In this document: positions 9,486 through 18,480 of the stretch, piece after piece
How positions within the stretch are numbered: the first letter of the stretch is position 1
How the letters are laid out: each line of letters starts with the position of its first letter
Source of the DNA: Candidatus Haliotispira prima
Lineage (GTDB): Bacteria > Spirochaetota > Spirochaetia > SP-2023
DNA length: 64,000 nucleotides
NCBI GenBank assembly: GCA_029867005.1
Contig: CP123443.1
Span: 2,170,001-2,234,000, forward strand
Reading direction: 5' to 3'
The notes under the pieces: generated by a model
What the model saw: only the letters and a program-made list of their open reading frames with translations
Told to the model about the DNA's origin: nothing
The model's database searches: none
Made by a program: the position numbers and the translations under genes

Positions 9486-10088
9486 ATGAGTTCGTTATCC
9501 CGGCTTCTGCACCAAACGGAGACTGCTGCTCTGCAAAAGCCTGTTTCCTCTTCTGTACACCGGGAGACAAGCTCGAAACTGACGGTTCCCAACCGCTTGA
9601 CGGTACGACTCCAAGCCCCCGTCATACAAGATATTGGCGGTTTGGCCCCGGGTTTCGTCGTCTTGCTCTCGGGCACAATATATACAGCCCGGGACGCTGC
9701 CCACAAAAAGATGATTGAGACCCTGGAACAAGGGGAGGCACTCCCCTTCGATCCGCAAGACCAAATCATCTACTACACGGGCCCCACACCAACTCGCGAG
9801 GGTCAGACCATTGGCTCTGCCGGGCCGACCAGCAGCTACCGCATGGACCCCTACACCCCTGCCCTCCTCGAACTTGGACTCAAAGGCTGCATCGGCAAGG
9901 GTGAACGGAGCCCGGAATGCATGGCTGCCTTCGCCCAATTCGGGGCCAAATACTTTCTGGCTATAGGCGGTACCGGTGCTCTAATTTCGAAATGTATTCG
10001 CTCTTCCAGAGTCATTGCCTACGAAGAAATGGGCACAGAGGCCATTCGCGAGCTGCAAGTCGAAGACATGCGCCTGATTGTCGCCTGA
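9486..10088 (+). CDS. class I fumarate/tartrate hydratase, beta-subunit type
   Basis: A 200-aa protein matching the C-terminal (beta) part of iron-sulfur class I fumarases and L-tartrate dehydratase: LSGTIYTARDAAHKKM, IYYTGPTPTREGQTIGSAGPTSSYRMD and LGLKGCIGKGE (quoted in pieces). The family interconverts fumarate and malate, or dehydrates tartrate, with the alpha subunit holding the 4Fe-4S cluster. No alpha-subunit gene is adjacent, on either side, which is unusual because the two are normally side by side or fused. The first 40 residues are not conserved, so the true start may be later. It converges on the GH57 gene across a short hairpin. Confidence 0.85.
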   Translation: MSSLSRLLHQTETAALQKPVSSSVHRETSSKLTVPNRLTVRLQAPVIQDIGGLAPGFVVLLSGTIYTARDAAHKKMIETLEQGEALPFDPQDQIIYYTGPTPTREGQTIGSAGPTSSYRMDPYTPALLELGLKGCIGKGERSPECMAAFAQFGAKYFLAIGGTGALISKCIRSSRVIAYEEMGTEAIRELQVEDMRLIVA

Positions 10089-10098
10089 CGAACTACCT

Positions 10099-10113
10099 GC
10101 CGGTTCAACCGGC
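10099..10113. terminator. short hairpin between convergent genes
   Basis: GCCGGT-TCA-ACCGGC forms a perfect six-pair stem between the fumarase-type gene and the GH57 stop codon. There is no T-run, so an intrinsic terminator is only possible. Confidence 0.35.
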
Positions 10114-11754
10114 TCACAGAAAGAAGTCTTCGATATCCAAGTCCGGAAATATCCGATTCTTGCTCTTTAACCGACTTAACCAATTGCTGTCAAATCTCTT
10201 TTGGGCGAGGCCCTGCAAAATCTCAAATGTATTCCGGATATGCTCATTCGTTCGATCGATCGCATAGTCCCTGCTGGTATCGGACTTCATCATAAAAGCC
10301 CAATCCGAAGCGCAGGCTAAAGTGAATTCGCGAACCAGCTGTTTGATTGCTTCCTGCTGATAGGGACCGTATTCGTGGCTGGCATGCCTGTCTTGGCTGT
10401 GTATCGACTTCTGCGCCAGAACTACTTGAATGTTTTCATACAACTCAAACAACTGGGGATAAATCCAGTCATTCTGCTGGTCGAGCCAAACCTGAGCATA
10501 GCCATCTCTGCCCCAACTACTAAAACAGGGCCGCAGGGTCTGAAAATCAGACTCACGCTGTAAATATCCGCTCGGCGTGATAAACTCCAACGCCGAAGAA
10601 CCCGTCTGTACTTCCTCATTACTGCGTCGAAACAACTGCTCCAAAAACAACGGACCTTCATTCCACCAATGTCCAAATAATTCGGCATCGTATGCGGCAC
10701 TAATCAGGGCAGGACACTGCATCAACTGATTTGCCTTCCGGCCTTGGTCAGCCAGATGTTGCAAAAAATTTTGCGCATGCTCAAAAGCCAATAATTTGGC
10801 TTTTTCTTCCTGATATACACAGGACTCCATACCACCCGCACCCTGTTCTTTTTTAATACGCCACAGCTTAATACCGGTGTAATAACGCAGACCAAACGGC
10901 AATTGCTCGCCCAATACTTCCAAGTCTGCCTTATAGCCGACATCCTGGTAAAAGTCCCGATAGACACCGGCCCCCGGGTAGCCAATGCGCTGATCCCAAA
11001 TAATCGCCGAACTGGCACGCTCACGAGGGAAAAAAACCAAACCTTCCGGGCTCCGAATCGGGGCAAAACTCCCGTTTTTCGGGAGTTTATCTGTGCCCAG
11101 CAAACCATGCAAAGCAATATAAGAGTAAGAAATCCCTTCCTGTACTAAGAGTTTATCCAGATCATCGTAATAACCACATTCCGGAAGCCAAAATCCCAGG
11201 GACTTCTGCTTGCCGAAATACTTCTCAAAAGTGACTACCGCCAAACGTATCTGCTGACGAACCAAACAGGGATACTGCCGGAAATTAGGCAGAAAGGCGT
11301 GTGTAGCTCCGGTGCAAAGCAATTCCAACATCCCCTTGTCACGGTACTTGCGGAAACAGGGAATTAAATTTCGATGGTAATAGTTCTGAAATAACTCGTA
11401 ACTATTTCGATAGAACCCAAGATAATTACGAAGAACTTCCCGCTCCTCGTCCGAACACTGCCAGTCTTTGATTAATGTTCCACACAGGGCCTGTTGACGG
11501 TTCAAATAATTCAGATAGCGGGCCTGTAAGTTCGGATGGTCCAACATTGCCAACAACGTGGAAGAGAGGGTCATAGCCAGACGACAAGGCACCCCGTCAC
11601 GTTCCAAACGCTCCAGCATCTGAAGCAGAGGCATATACGTTTCACTAATGGCTTCAAAAAACCAGTTTTCTTCGAGGAACGAAAGGTGTTCCGGGTGGTG
11701 AACATAAGGCAAATGAGCGTGGAGCAAGAGACTAAGGTAATGTTTATCACTCAT
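10114..11754 (-). CDS. glycoside hydrolase family 57 protein (1,4-alpha-glucan branching enzyme-like)
   Basis: A 546-aa GH57 protein. The N-terminal motif LLHAHLPYVHHPE is the family signature (His-X-His). The likely nucleophile is Glu192 in GFWLPECGYY and the likely acid/base is Asp356 in SAAYDAELFGHWW. GH57 members of this layout, with a C-terminal DUF1957-type helical domain, act as alpha-glucan branching enzymes or related amylases in glycogen metabolism. The exact activity is inferred. GGAG stands about 11 bases before the ATG. The DUF4912-type gene upstream on the same strand is a neighbour also seen in other spirochaetes (from memory), suggesting a shared operon. Confidence 0.88.
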   Translation of the reverse strand: MSDKHYLSLLLHAHLPYVHHPEHLSFLEENWFFEAISETYMPLLQMLERLERDGVPCRLAMTLSSTLLAMLDHPNLQARYLNYLNRQQALCGTLIKDWQCSDEEREVLRNYLGFYRNSYELFQNYYHRNLIPCFRKYRDKGMLELLCTGATHAFLPNFRQYPCLVRQQIRLAVVTFEKYFGKQKSLGFWLPECGYYDDLDKLLVQEGISYSYIALHGLLGTDKLPKNGSFAPIRSPEGLVFFPRERASSAIIWDQRIGYPGAGVYRDFYQDVGYKADLEVLGEQLPFGLRYYTGIKLWRIKKEQGAGGMESCVYQEEKAKLLAFEHAQNFLQHLADQGRKANQLMQCPALISAAYDAELFGHWWNEGPLFLEQLFRRSNEEVQTGSSALEFITPSGYLQRESDFQTLRPCFSSWGRDGYAQVWLDQQNDWIYPQLFELYENIQVVLAQKSIHSQDRHASHEYGPYQQEAIKQLVREFTLACASDWAFMMKSDTSRDYAIDRTNEHIRNTFEILQGLAQKRFDSNWLSRLKSKNRIFPDLDIEDFFL

Positions 11755-11823
11755 AATACATTGACTCCGGCAAGTGAAATCTCGCTGTTCACGGCCCCTA
11801 AAATTAGAATTTTATTGCTTAGA

Positions 11824-12825
11824 TCAGACAGTATCTATAGAAGGAAACGTCACACAGTGAGATTCTGAGCTTGTTGGTATGGTATTCGATAACTCATAAA
11901 GCTTACAAATTTTATCAGCACTGCTGACACTATCTTCCGATTGTGTCATTTGTGATTCATATTGCAGCAATTTCGGTTTTAAAATAATGGAGGAACGCGC
12001 TAACAATACAAAACGTCGATAATCAATATTGTAGTGGTATAACTCTGCCCAATAGTAATTACAATCATTGCGCAAAAAAACGTAGCGTTTGTACTCGTCA
12101 CTGTTGACAGAAAAAGAATAGAAGTTCGTTTCTGCCTTGGTCTTACAGTCCCTGTCCCGGGTCAATGTCGCAGTACCGTCAACACCTTGATAGTAGTCCC
12201 TCAAATAATTGCCCTGAAATGATCCCAATTTGCACTGACGACCAAATTGGGGCATGGTTGGGCTCTCATGAACAGCAATAGACAGATTCGACCCATCTAT
12301 TTCTCCCTGAACAGAGTCGGGGGCAGGACTCTTCGGTCGGCCGGAACGTATTTGTTGCAGACGCTGCTCTTCTTGCTGTATAGCACTTTTGATGTCCGTA
12401 GAAAACTGCCAGAAAATTACAGCCCATTCCATATCACGCAGAATGAAATGCAGCTTATTTTTGGTCAGGCCCAAACGATCAAAAAAATATCTGTCCGGCA
12501 AAGGATCGGCCAAACCACTGGCACGGTCCGGTTCCAGTTCAAATTTGTGTAGCGATTCAACAAGCGGAGATGCCAAATCATTCAACGATTCAGAACGTTG
12601 TTCCGCCAAAATCTCAAAAAGTTCATCAACCAAGTCTTCATGCTCGTCACTGTCCAGCAAAAACTCCACATTTTCGCCAAGCTCCTTACCCTCCACCGGG
12701 CCCGACAGATTTGCCTCAATGCAAACGTGTCGGACTTCCAGAAAATTCGGTGGCAGAACCCTCAGTCTCATGGCCAATTGAACCAATTCCAGTTGATTTA
12801 AATTCTGCAAGCATGTCTTGGTCAT
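11824..12825 (-). CDS. DUF4912-type protein
   Basis: A 333-aa protein. The first 30 residues (CLQNLNQLELVQLAMRLRV) resemble the Rho-N/SAP-like helix pair found at the start of spirochaetal DUF4912 proteins. The middle has the DUF4912 signature around DRYFFDRLGLTKNKLHFIL followed by RDMEWAVIFWQFS, where the family has a Trp-containing core after L.L..RDP. The later part (YVFLRNDCNYYWAELYHYN, FVLLARSSIILKP) fits the beta-sheet half. The function of the family is unknown. The start at 12825 is chosen because AAGG lies four bases upstream; a longer reading starting at 12870 is possible. It is followed by the GH57 gene on the same strand. Confidence 0.7.
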   Translation of the reverse strand: MTKTCLQNLNQLELVQLAMRLRVLPPNFLEVRHVCIEANLSGPVEGKELGENVEFLLDSDEHEDLVDELFEILAEQRSESLNDLASPLVESLHKFELEPDRASGLADPLPDRYFFDRLGLTKNKLHFILRDMEWAVIFWQFSTDIKSAIQQEEQRLQQIRSGRPKSPAPDSVQGEIDGSNLSIAVHESPTMPQFGRQCKLGSFQGNYLRDYYQGVDGTATLTRDRDCKTKAETNFYSFSVNSDEYKRYVFLRNDCNYYWAELYHYNIDYRRFVLLARSSIILKPKLLQYESQMTQSEDSVSSADKICKLYELSNTIPTSSESHCVTFPSIDTV

Positions 12826-13009
12826 TAAACCTTCCCTAGCCGGAGCCCTGACCCTTGGCCGGAATCCCAATCGGAGGGCCCCTCCTGCATGAGTTATACA
12901 GCGACTTCACCAAGGTATTCGAATCTGTGGCTAAAGATTCTAGTTGTACCGGCTCTTTTGTTCAAGTTTAAACTATTTTCGTGTTTCTCAACTTTCGATC
13001 CAACACTTG

Positions 13010-13320
13010 ATTTCTGTGGTAAACTATAGATAAAAATAGTTATTTTATTATTTATCTGTTTATAATATTTTTATATTAAGGATATTTTAAAATTTATATT
13101 ATAAGAAATATTTATAATATTAATAAAAAATACTAATATTATCATATTAATCTATATTTTTATAAAAATTATTAATTACTATATATTTTATATATAATCT
13201 AGACATATTAGTATTTTATAATTTATATTATCACTTTATTTACAAAAAATTGTACGTGATATTTTATTTCTTTATAATTACACACATAAGATCATAATTT
13301 ATAAACTGTTGTTCTACACT
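13010..13320. other. extremely AT-rich island
   Basis: About 300 bases consist almost only of A and T, against a roughly balanced background. It contains a perfect 13-bp inverted repeat (AAAATACTAATAT at 13127-13139, its complement at 13205-13217) with a 65-base loop. No reading frame is convincing. It lies in the 800-bp gap between the divergent DUF4912 and 723-aa genes. It could be a curved upstream element, an easily melted site or a scar of foreign DNA. No clear DnaA boxes were found. Confidence 0.8.
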
Positions 13321-13520
13321 CTCTTTAGATTTGTGGAGGGTCCGCTATCTTTACCGGAAAGTCATTGTACAATAGTATCCAAACGTGGCTAATGAATAGT
13401 ACCGCTAAAAATAACCCAAAGTGAAATAATACGGACAAAGGTTCGACATATTTTTCTCCGTAATTTATTTTTTGAACAGATGTTATCGGTGATCTAATAA
13501 AACAGGCCATGTAGTACAAA

Positions 13521-13538
13521 TCCCGCCATCGGGCGGGA
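13521..13538. terminator. GC hairpin in the gap before the 723-aa gene
   Basis: TCCCGCC and GGCGGGA pair perfectly around a four-base loop. There is no following T-run on the plus strand. It lies just upstream of the probable promoter, so it might end transcription from the AT-rich region or act as an operator. Confidence 0.3.
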
Positions 13539-13572
13539 CCAGTCTCGTTGAAAGAATCTCAACCCGGTACAT

Positions 13573-13581
13573 TGTTATAAA
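13573..13581 (+). promoter_or_regulatory. extended -10 promoter candidate for the 723-aa gene
   Basis: TG-T-TATAAA forms an extended -10 element about 60 bases before the GTG start. It is followed by two direct copies of GACTCTTGGCA and a partial third (GGCTCTTGA). Confidence 0.35.
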
Positions 13582-13640
13582 ATGGCAGAGACTCTTGGCA
13601 GACTCTTGGCAGGCTCTTGAAGAGTTTTGGGAGGTATTCG

Positions 13641-15812
13641 GTGGATGCCGAAAAAATAACAGAAGAGCAAAAGCAAAAAAAAATGCGCAGGGGCAGTTTG
13701 AGTCGGACCTTTGCAAAGTTAGATCAAGAGGTCTCCAAGAGCACCTTACAGGATAATCTGAAGGGCCAGTCACAAAAACCGGACTTGGACCCGGATTTAG
13801 ACCAAAAGAATGACAACAATGATAATTCTGATAAGCCCTTAAATTTTTACAGTACCGACCCCAGAGAAGAGGGCCGCCTGCGGTACTTCCTAAAACAGTT
13901 GGCCAAGATATGCCACTTGCGCGGCGACATGATTCCGAAGACTCAGGAATCTTTGTTGCAAAAGTTCTTTTTGAACCACAGGGACCGCCACCATTTACGA
14001 CAAATGAGTAACGCGCACGCCCTTCGTTCCGAAGAGGCATTGAACAACGGCAACCCCAAACTTGCCCTGCTGGAACGCTTGGAAGCTTGGCACAAAATGC
14101 CCAAAGATCTCTCCCTGCTTTTGGATGTGGCAGAAGCCTATATAGAACCCGAAGGCTTTCTGAAGAAACAGGAACGCCGTACCTCAAAAATTCAGGAAAT
14201 CAGTCAGAAGTCTGTTCGAGGTCGACAGAAGGTCCAGCCCTCCAGACAAAACGGACCATTACAAACAGAGACTGTAGATCGAGCTGCCGAACACGGAGAT
14301 TCCCTGTCGACACAGGAAGAAAATCGCAGGAGTACTGACAAGGGTACTAACAGAGCTACTCCCTCAGGTAATCAATGGATCAACCGATGGATCAATCTCT
14401 TCAACGTCAACGCAAGGGGTCGGGATCAGCATTCAGAGCAGGAAAATACACCACGTTCCAAAATGCAGGCACGCAAACACGCAAAACGGGAACAAATTGC
14501 GATTCGCAAGCTACAGCAAAAAACCGCCCGGCGGCTTTTCCGACTGAGTGCCTGGCAGCACCGCCGTCAGGCACTCAGCTACCTGAAAAAGGCCACAGAA
14601 CTCAGCATTGGGCTCGATAGGCCGGAACTGCAAAATACGGATGACGGGGAAAGCCGGAAAGACAGAACGAATAAAAAAACAGGTAAAAAAACGGAGACAA
14701 AGGCCGCCTTGGCCCGTCATCTTCTGCGCCTACAGAAACTGCAACAGAACTACCCTAAAATCAACTGGGATCGATACGCTCAGCGTGTTCGAACTCTCAA
14801 GGGCCGCCCCCGCAAACGTTGGCCCTGGATCTTGCTCACATTACTCCTCATAGGACTGTTGGGTGGAACATTCGTTTATCTGCCATGGAGAAATCTGTTC
14901 CGCATACCGCGTACCAATGTGGAAAGTACACAACCAATACCCCTACAACTCGGAGAACAAGCCTTGCTCAACAATCCCGTTCCGGTGGAATGGAGTGTGG
15001 CTCCTGAGCAGGATCAGGATTTTGCGAAGGGCATCCAGCACTCCCGACGCCTACGGCTGAACCAATACTACGCATACGAAGTCCAGGGCCATATTCGGGC
15101 AAAATTAAAGCCCAACAACAGGAGCAGTCTTGCCACCGGGGCGGATCGCTGGCAAAGCCTGCGTCCGGTCCAACCGTTTGACCTTCTGCTCACCTACGAA
15201 CACGACGGGCAAAAGCAAGAAAAGCGCATCAAATTTTCCTACGGTGCCAAGGACAAGCCCGAAGAGGTTGAACAAGCCCTTGTTATGGAAGGAGATACGG
15301 TGTTATTTCGCGAAGTCTTCCGTCTGCCCGGCCGCCCATCCGGCAATGACCGTTTGCGAGCGGATATCGACATCGTGGGAGAAGCACCGCAGACCCAAAT
15401 CACAAATCTGAACAACGGGGGCTTTGCCCAAGCTCTCCGGAGTACCAACCGGCAGGGCAATTCGGTCCCCACCGTAGCGATGGCATTTCGCAACAAAGTG
15501 ATGCTTAGTGACGGCCGGACAGTGCGACTGTTGGGCTATGATATAGAGCTGCAAAGCATGACAAACCGAGCCTTGGATCAATTAGAACTGCGCCTGAGCT
15601 GGCATGAAGAAGATGGCATCCGCAGCAAAGAAAACTCCCCTGTACTGCTGCAACGCGACTACAACATCGTGTCCGCCGGCGGCACAAACTTGCCGGGCAA
15701 AGCCCGTTTGACGAAACGCTTATGGTTAGAGGTTCCCGAAGACCTGAACTATCCGGTGGAAGATCTGACACCGCGAGTGCGCATTCGGGAAAACCTGTTT
15801 GCGGAAGAATAG
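13641..15812 (+). CDS. single-TM protein with long basic cytoplasmic part (723 aa), unknown
   Basis: Not recognised. The start is GTG at 13641 because GGGAGG stands six bases before it; an in-frame TTG eight codons upstream has no such site. Residues 1-390 are very rich in Lys, Arg, Gln and Glu with helical stretches (LLRLQKLQQNYPKINWDRYAQR), probably cytoplasmic, including a weakly repeat-like helical zone (RNNGNPKLALLERLEAWHKMP region). One membrane helix follows at about 393-415 (WPWILLTLLLIGLLGGTFVYL, in part). The C-terminal 300 residues look like an extracytoplasmic beta-rich domain (FDLLLTYEHDGQKQEKRIKF, VMLSDGRTVRLLGYDIEL). The layout suggests an envelope protein with a cytoplasmic binding part. 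It converges on miaA. Confidence 0.7.
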   Translation: MDAEKITEEQKQKKMRRGSLSRTFAKLDQEVSKSTLQDNLKGQSQKPDLDPDLDQKNDNNDNSDKPLNFYSTDPREEGRLRYFLKQLAKICHLRGDMIPKTQESLLQKFFLNHRDRHHLRQMSNAHALRSEEALNNGNPKLALLERLEAWHKMPKDLSLLLDVAEAYIEPEGFLKKQERRTSKIQEISQKSVRGRQKVQPSRQNGPLQTETVDRAAEHGDSLSTQEENRRSTDKGTNRATPSGNQWINRWINLFNVNARGRDQHSEQENTPRSKMQARKHAKREQIAIRKLQQKTARRLFRLSAWQHRRQALSYLKKATELSIGLDRPELQNTDDGESRKDRTNKKTGKKTETKAALARHLLRLQKLQQNYPKINWDRYAQRVRTLKGRPRKRWPWILLTLLLIGLLGGTFVYLPWRNLFRIPRTNVESTQPIPLQLGEQALLNNPVPVEWSVAPEQDQDFAKGIQHSRRLRLNQYYAYEVQGHIRAKLKPNNRSSLATGADRWQSLRPVQPFDLLLTYEHDGQKQEKRIKFSYGAKDKPEEVEQALVMEGDTVLFREVFRLPGRPSGNDRLRADIDIVGEAPQTQITNLNNGGFAQALRSTNRQGNSVPTVAMAFRNKVMLSDGRTVRLLGYDIELQSMTNRALDQLELRLSWHEEDGIRSKENSPVLLQRDYNIVSAGGTNLPGKARLTKRLWLEVPEDLNYPVEDLTPRVRIRENLFAEE

Positions 15813-15892
15813 CAAAAGAACAGACAAACAAGACTTCCGAAAGGGCAAAGAGCGACAAAAACGCTTTACATTTCCATCACTCTAATCTGCCA

Positions 15893-16888
15893 TCACACTA
15901 ATTCTCCGGATGTCGTCTCAAAATAGAACTCGGCAATCTTCTTCGCCATTTCGTCCGCATCTTCCGGCCGAAATACTTTCCTATCGGGAAATTGTCGCAG
16001 AAAGGTCAACTGACGTTTGGCGTAATTTCGGCTGTTCTGCTGTATTTTCTCCAAGATTTGCGGTTGCTTGCGGTTGTAGTCCTGCCCTTCCCCGGGCAAG
16101 GGCATTCCTTCCGAAAAAAACTCCCGATAACCGATACCTTGCAAACCATGGTCGCCACCCTGATATCCAAGCTTTTTCAATTTCAGGATTTCCCGTTCCA
16201 GACCCATCGAAAACATTTCTTCGACTCTCTGATTAATGCGCCGATACAGGACTTCCCGGGGTAATTCCAAGCTGAGGACCAGAGGCCGGTATTGGTTACG
16301 AAAGACTTCCTTCATTTGGCCAACTGATTTAGTCTTGTAATCAGAGAACGGCCTGCCCGTCTCCAAAGAGACTTCACAGGCCCGAATCAAGCGTTGTCTG
16401 TCATTTGCAGAGATTCGCTGCCGGCTTTCCGGATCGAGAGCCTGCAACCTTTCTCCAAGCTCTGCTGAAGAGAGCTGTTCCAGCTCATTGCGGTATGTGC
16501 CGGAGAGGGCCGGTATTGCTGCCAAACCATGCAGAAGGTTTTTGAAATAGAATACCGTCCCGCCGGAAACGACAGGAATATTCCCCCGAGCTGCAATTTG
16601 AGGAATGATGGCATCACATTGGCGTACAAAATCGCCGACGGAGAATTTTTCTCCGGGGTCAAAGATATCAACCAAATGGTGAGGAAGCCGCCTGCGCAGT
16701 TCTTCAGAAGGTTTAGCACTGCCGATGTCCAAGAACCGGTAAACCTGAATGGAATCGCAATTGATAACTTCAATCCCATTTTCAGGAAATTTCCGCTGAA
16801 TATAACTCTGTATCTTTAGAAGTACATCCGTCTTGCCGGCGGCTGTAGGCCCTGCCAAAACAACAAGTTTATTAGGATATAACACCAT
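15893..16888 (-). CDS. miaA: tRNA dimethylallyltransferase
   Basis: A 331-aa MiaA, which transfers a dimethylallyl group to A37 of tRNAs reading codons that start with U. The P-loop LAGPTAAGKTDV is at the N terminus, followed by INCDSIQVYRFLDIGSAKP and the HHLVDIFDPGEKFSVGDF block, then SGGTVFYFKNLLHGL; the C-terminal region has YAKRQLTFLRQFPD. All key family motifs are present. It is followed on the minus strand upstream by the omega-like gene (40 bp gap), so the two may be cotranscribed. Confidence 0.96.
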   Translation of the reverse strand: MVLYPNKLVVLAGPTAAGKTDVLLKIQSYIQRKFPENGIEVINCDSIQVYRFLDIGSAKPSEELRRRLPHHLVDIFDPGEKFSVGDFVRQCDAIIPQIAARGNIPVVSGGTVFYFKNLLHGLAAIPALSGTYRNELEQLSSAELGERLQALDPESRQRISANDRQRLIRACEVSLETGRPFSDYKTKSVGQMKEVFRNQYRPLVLSLELPREVLYRRINQRVEEMFSMGLEREILKLKKLGYQGGDHGLQGIGYREFFSEGMPLPGEGQDYNRKQPQILEKIQQNSRNYAKRQLTFLRQFPDRKVFRPEDADEMAKKIAEFYFETTSGELV

Positions 16889-16927
16889 ATTTAGTAAATA
16901 TTTAGACTAAATACCTATTTGGCTTAC

Positions 16928-17116
16928 CTAGCTCTGCTTATTGCGAAACAAGACCTTTTTGCTTAGAATTTCATCCATAGACAATGAAATCGGCTTATTT
17001 TGATAGGTTTCCAGTTCTTCACTACCTGTCTTTGTGACTTGGTTGGAGCGTTTAATGACTGCATTAGTCAGCTCGTAAATGTTTTCCTGATAATCCAGGA
17101 CTTTTGTGATCGGCAT
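16928..17116 (-). CDS. rpoZ: RNA polymerase omega-subunit-like protein
   Basis: A short protein: MPITKVLDYQENIYELTNA, then VIKRSNQVTKTG and KPISLSMDEILSKKVLF. The pattern Y.L..A..KR..Q and the later P...A..EI...K match the omega subunit, which helps assemble RNA polymerase and interacts with ppGpp in some bacteria. The start could be the ATG at 17116 (62 aa), the ATG at 17131 or a TTG at 17185; the conserved part begins just after 17116. It precedes miaA on the same strand. The 400-bp gap up to nth holds the promoters of both directions and the direct repeat CCCGTGCTCCT near 17355-17380, but no gene. Confidence 0.65.
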   Translation of the reverse strand: MPITKVLDYQENIYELTNAVIKRSNQVTKTGSEELETYQNKPISLSMDEILSKKVLFRNKQS

Positions 17117-17517
17117 TGATTTTTCTTTCATGGCGGGGATTATACGGGAGTTCGGCAGATGTTCAAGCCAGCCTCGTCTCGCCAACTCTTTCCAGGCTGT
17201 TTGCAGGTAAAAATCGCAGTATTCCGGTCAAGCACTCTTTCCGATGCGGATATTCCTGACAGGCTATAAAATACCCGGAAATTCCAATCAGATTCTCACA
17301 GGGCTAAAAAAAATGTTTCGGAGCGTCTGCCCATATTCTCTACCCATATTTTCTGCCCGTGCTCCTCCCGTGCTCCTGCCAGGCTCTATTCAATACCGCT
17401 CGGGCCGTCAAAATTCCGGCCAAGAGTTTTGGCCATTGGCAGCGAAGTGAGATTGAGGCATACTTTGCCGCATTGAACAGGCCTGAACAAGAATGCTCCG
17501 GGAACGAATAAACAACA

Positions 17518-18168
17518 ATGACAAAAAAAGAACGCGCCGAGTACATACTGCAAGAGCTGGAGAGCCGATATCCTTCGGTACCCATTCCGCTTGACCACAA
17601 AGACCCATACACGCTACTCATAGCTGTGTTGCTCTCGGCCCAGTGCACCGATGTGCGGGTCAACCAAATTACCCCGCTGCTGTTTACCAAGGCTGATAAT
17701 CCATACGATATGGTAAAGCTAAGCATCGATCAAATAGCGAATATCATTCGACCTTGCGGCCTCTCTCCTATGAAGTCACGGGGCATTCACGGCCTCTCCC
17801 AAATTTTAATTGACAAACATCAAGGACAGGTACCACAAAGTTTCCCGGAATTGGAAGAACTCCCGGCTGTGGGCCACAAGACGGCAAGTGTGGTCTTGGC
17901 TCAAGCATTTGGCTTTCCGACTTTCCCCGTGGACACTCACATACATAGGTTGGCACAGCGTTGGAAACTCAGTTCCGGCAAAAATGTTACACAAACAGAG
18001 GCCGATCTAAAAATGATCTTCCCCCAAGAAACTTGGAATAAACTCCATCTCATGATGATTTGGTATGGCAGAGAGTACTGCACCGCCAGAACCTGCCATG
18101 GCTTGACCTGCCCCATTTGTAAAATGTTGTTTCCCAAAAGAAAAACCGCAGTGACGTTAAAAAAATAA
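17518..18168 (+). CDS. nth: endonuclease III (DNA glycosylase/AP lyase)
   Basis: A 216-aa EndoIII that removes oxidised pyrimidines in base excision repair. The helix-hairpin-helix LPAVGHKTASVVL contains the catalytic Lys, and the following FPTFPVDTHIHRLAQRW contains the catalytic Asp. The C-terminal iron-sulfur loop is unusual: EYCTARTCHGLTCPICKMLF has four cysteines spaced C-X4-C-X4-C-X2-C instead of the canonical C-X6-C-X2-C-X5-C, and the last canonical Cys position appears to be Phe. Cluster binding therefore needs testing. The ribosome site is weak (GGGAA, 14 bases upstream). It is divergent from rpoZ-miaA. Confidence 0.93.
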   Translation: MTKKERAEYILQELESRYPSVPIPLDHKDPYTLLIAVLLSAQCTDVRVNQITPLLFTKADNPYDMVKLSIDQIANIIRPCGLSPMKSRGIHGLSQILIDKHQGQVPQSFPELEELPAVGHKTASVVLAQAFGFPTFPVDTHIHRLAQRWKLSSGKNVTQTEADLKMIFPQETWNKLHLMMIWYGREYCTARTCHGLTCPICKMLFPKRKTAVTLKK

Positions 18169-18200
18169 AGTAGAAGATTCTCTAAGATTTTACCTAAAAG

Positions 18201-18229
18201 TTCCGAAAATGGAGAGGATCTGTTATGAT
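18201..18229 (+). promoter_or_regulatory. possible extended -10 promoter before the secreted-protein gene
   Basis: TTCCGA (18201-18206), 17 bases, TATGAT (18224-18229) with TGT just before the -10. Transcription would run straight into the hairpin at 18265-18302. Confidence 0.3.
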
Positions 18230-18264
18230 TTGGACAGGAGCTGCAAACACTCTTGGGTGCTTCT

Positions 18265-18302
18265 AAAAGGTCTCTTTCGGAGTTGGAGAAGGAGACCTTT
18301 TT
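18265..18302 (+). terminator. intrinsic terminator or attenuator
   Basis: AAAAGGTCTC and GAGACCTTTT pair perfectly (ten pairs) around a 17-base loop, and the right arm runs into TTTTT. It lies 97 bp after nth and 180 bp before the next gene, so it either ends the nth mRNA or attenuates a leader of the following gene. Confidence 0.65.
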
Positions 18303-18480
18303 GTGATAGCGAGGTATCGGGCTGCAAAGCAATACCTGATTACCCTATAAAAGAGGCCGCGTTTGGTACGAAATCGGACTTTTGGAGGTGTACTTTTCGC
18401 ATCTGTCTCATGGACCGTAAAGGATTCAAATATAACGTTAGTTTGTCAGACATCTTACCTTTGCCGCGCTGGAGCTCGTT

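Noticed and set aside
9269..9769. Minus-strand frames across tRNA-Leu
   Set aside because: The text SRTGTPLRAWDFKSQVST is the well-known false translation of a leucine tRNA antisense strand.
13010..13320. Replication origin in the AT-rich island
   Set aside because: No clear DnaA boxes and no dnaA, dnaN or gyr genes nearby.
13325..13519. 64-codon minus-strand frame beside the AT-rich island
   Set aside because: Hydrophobic but short, no ribosome site, and the composition follows the AT-rich surroundings.
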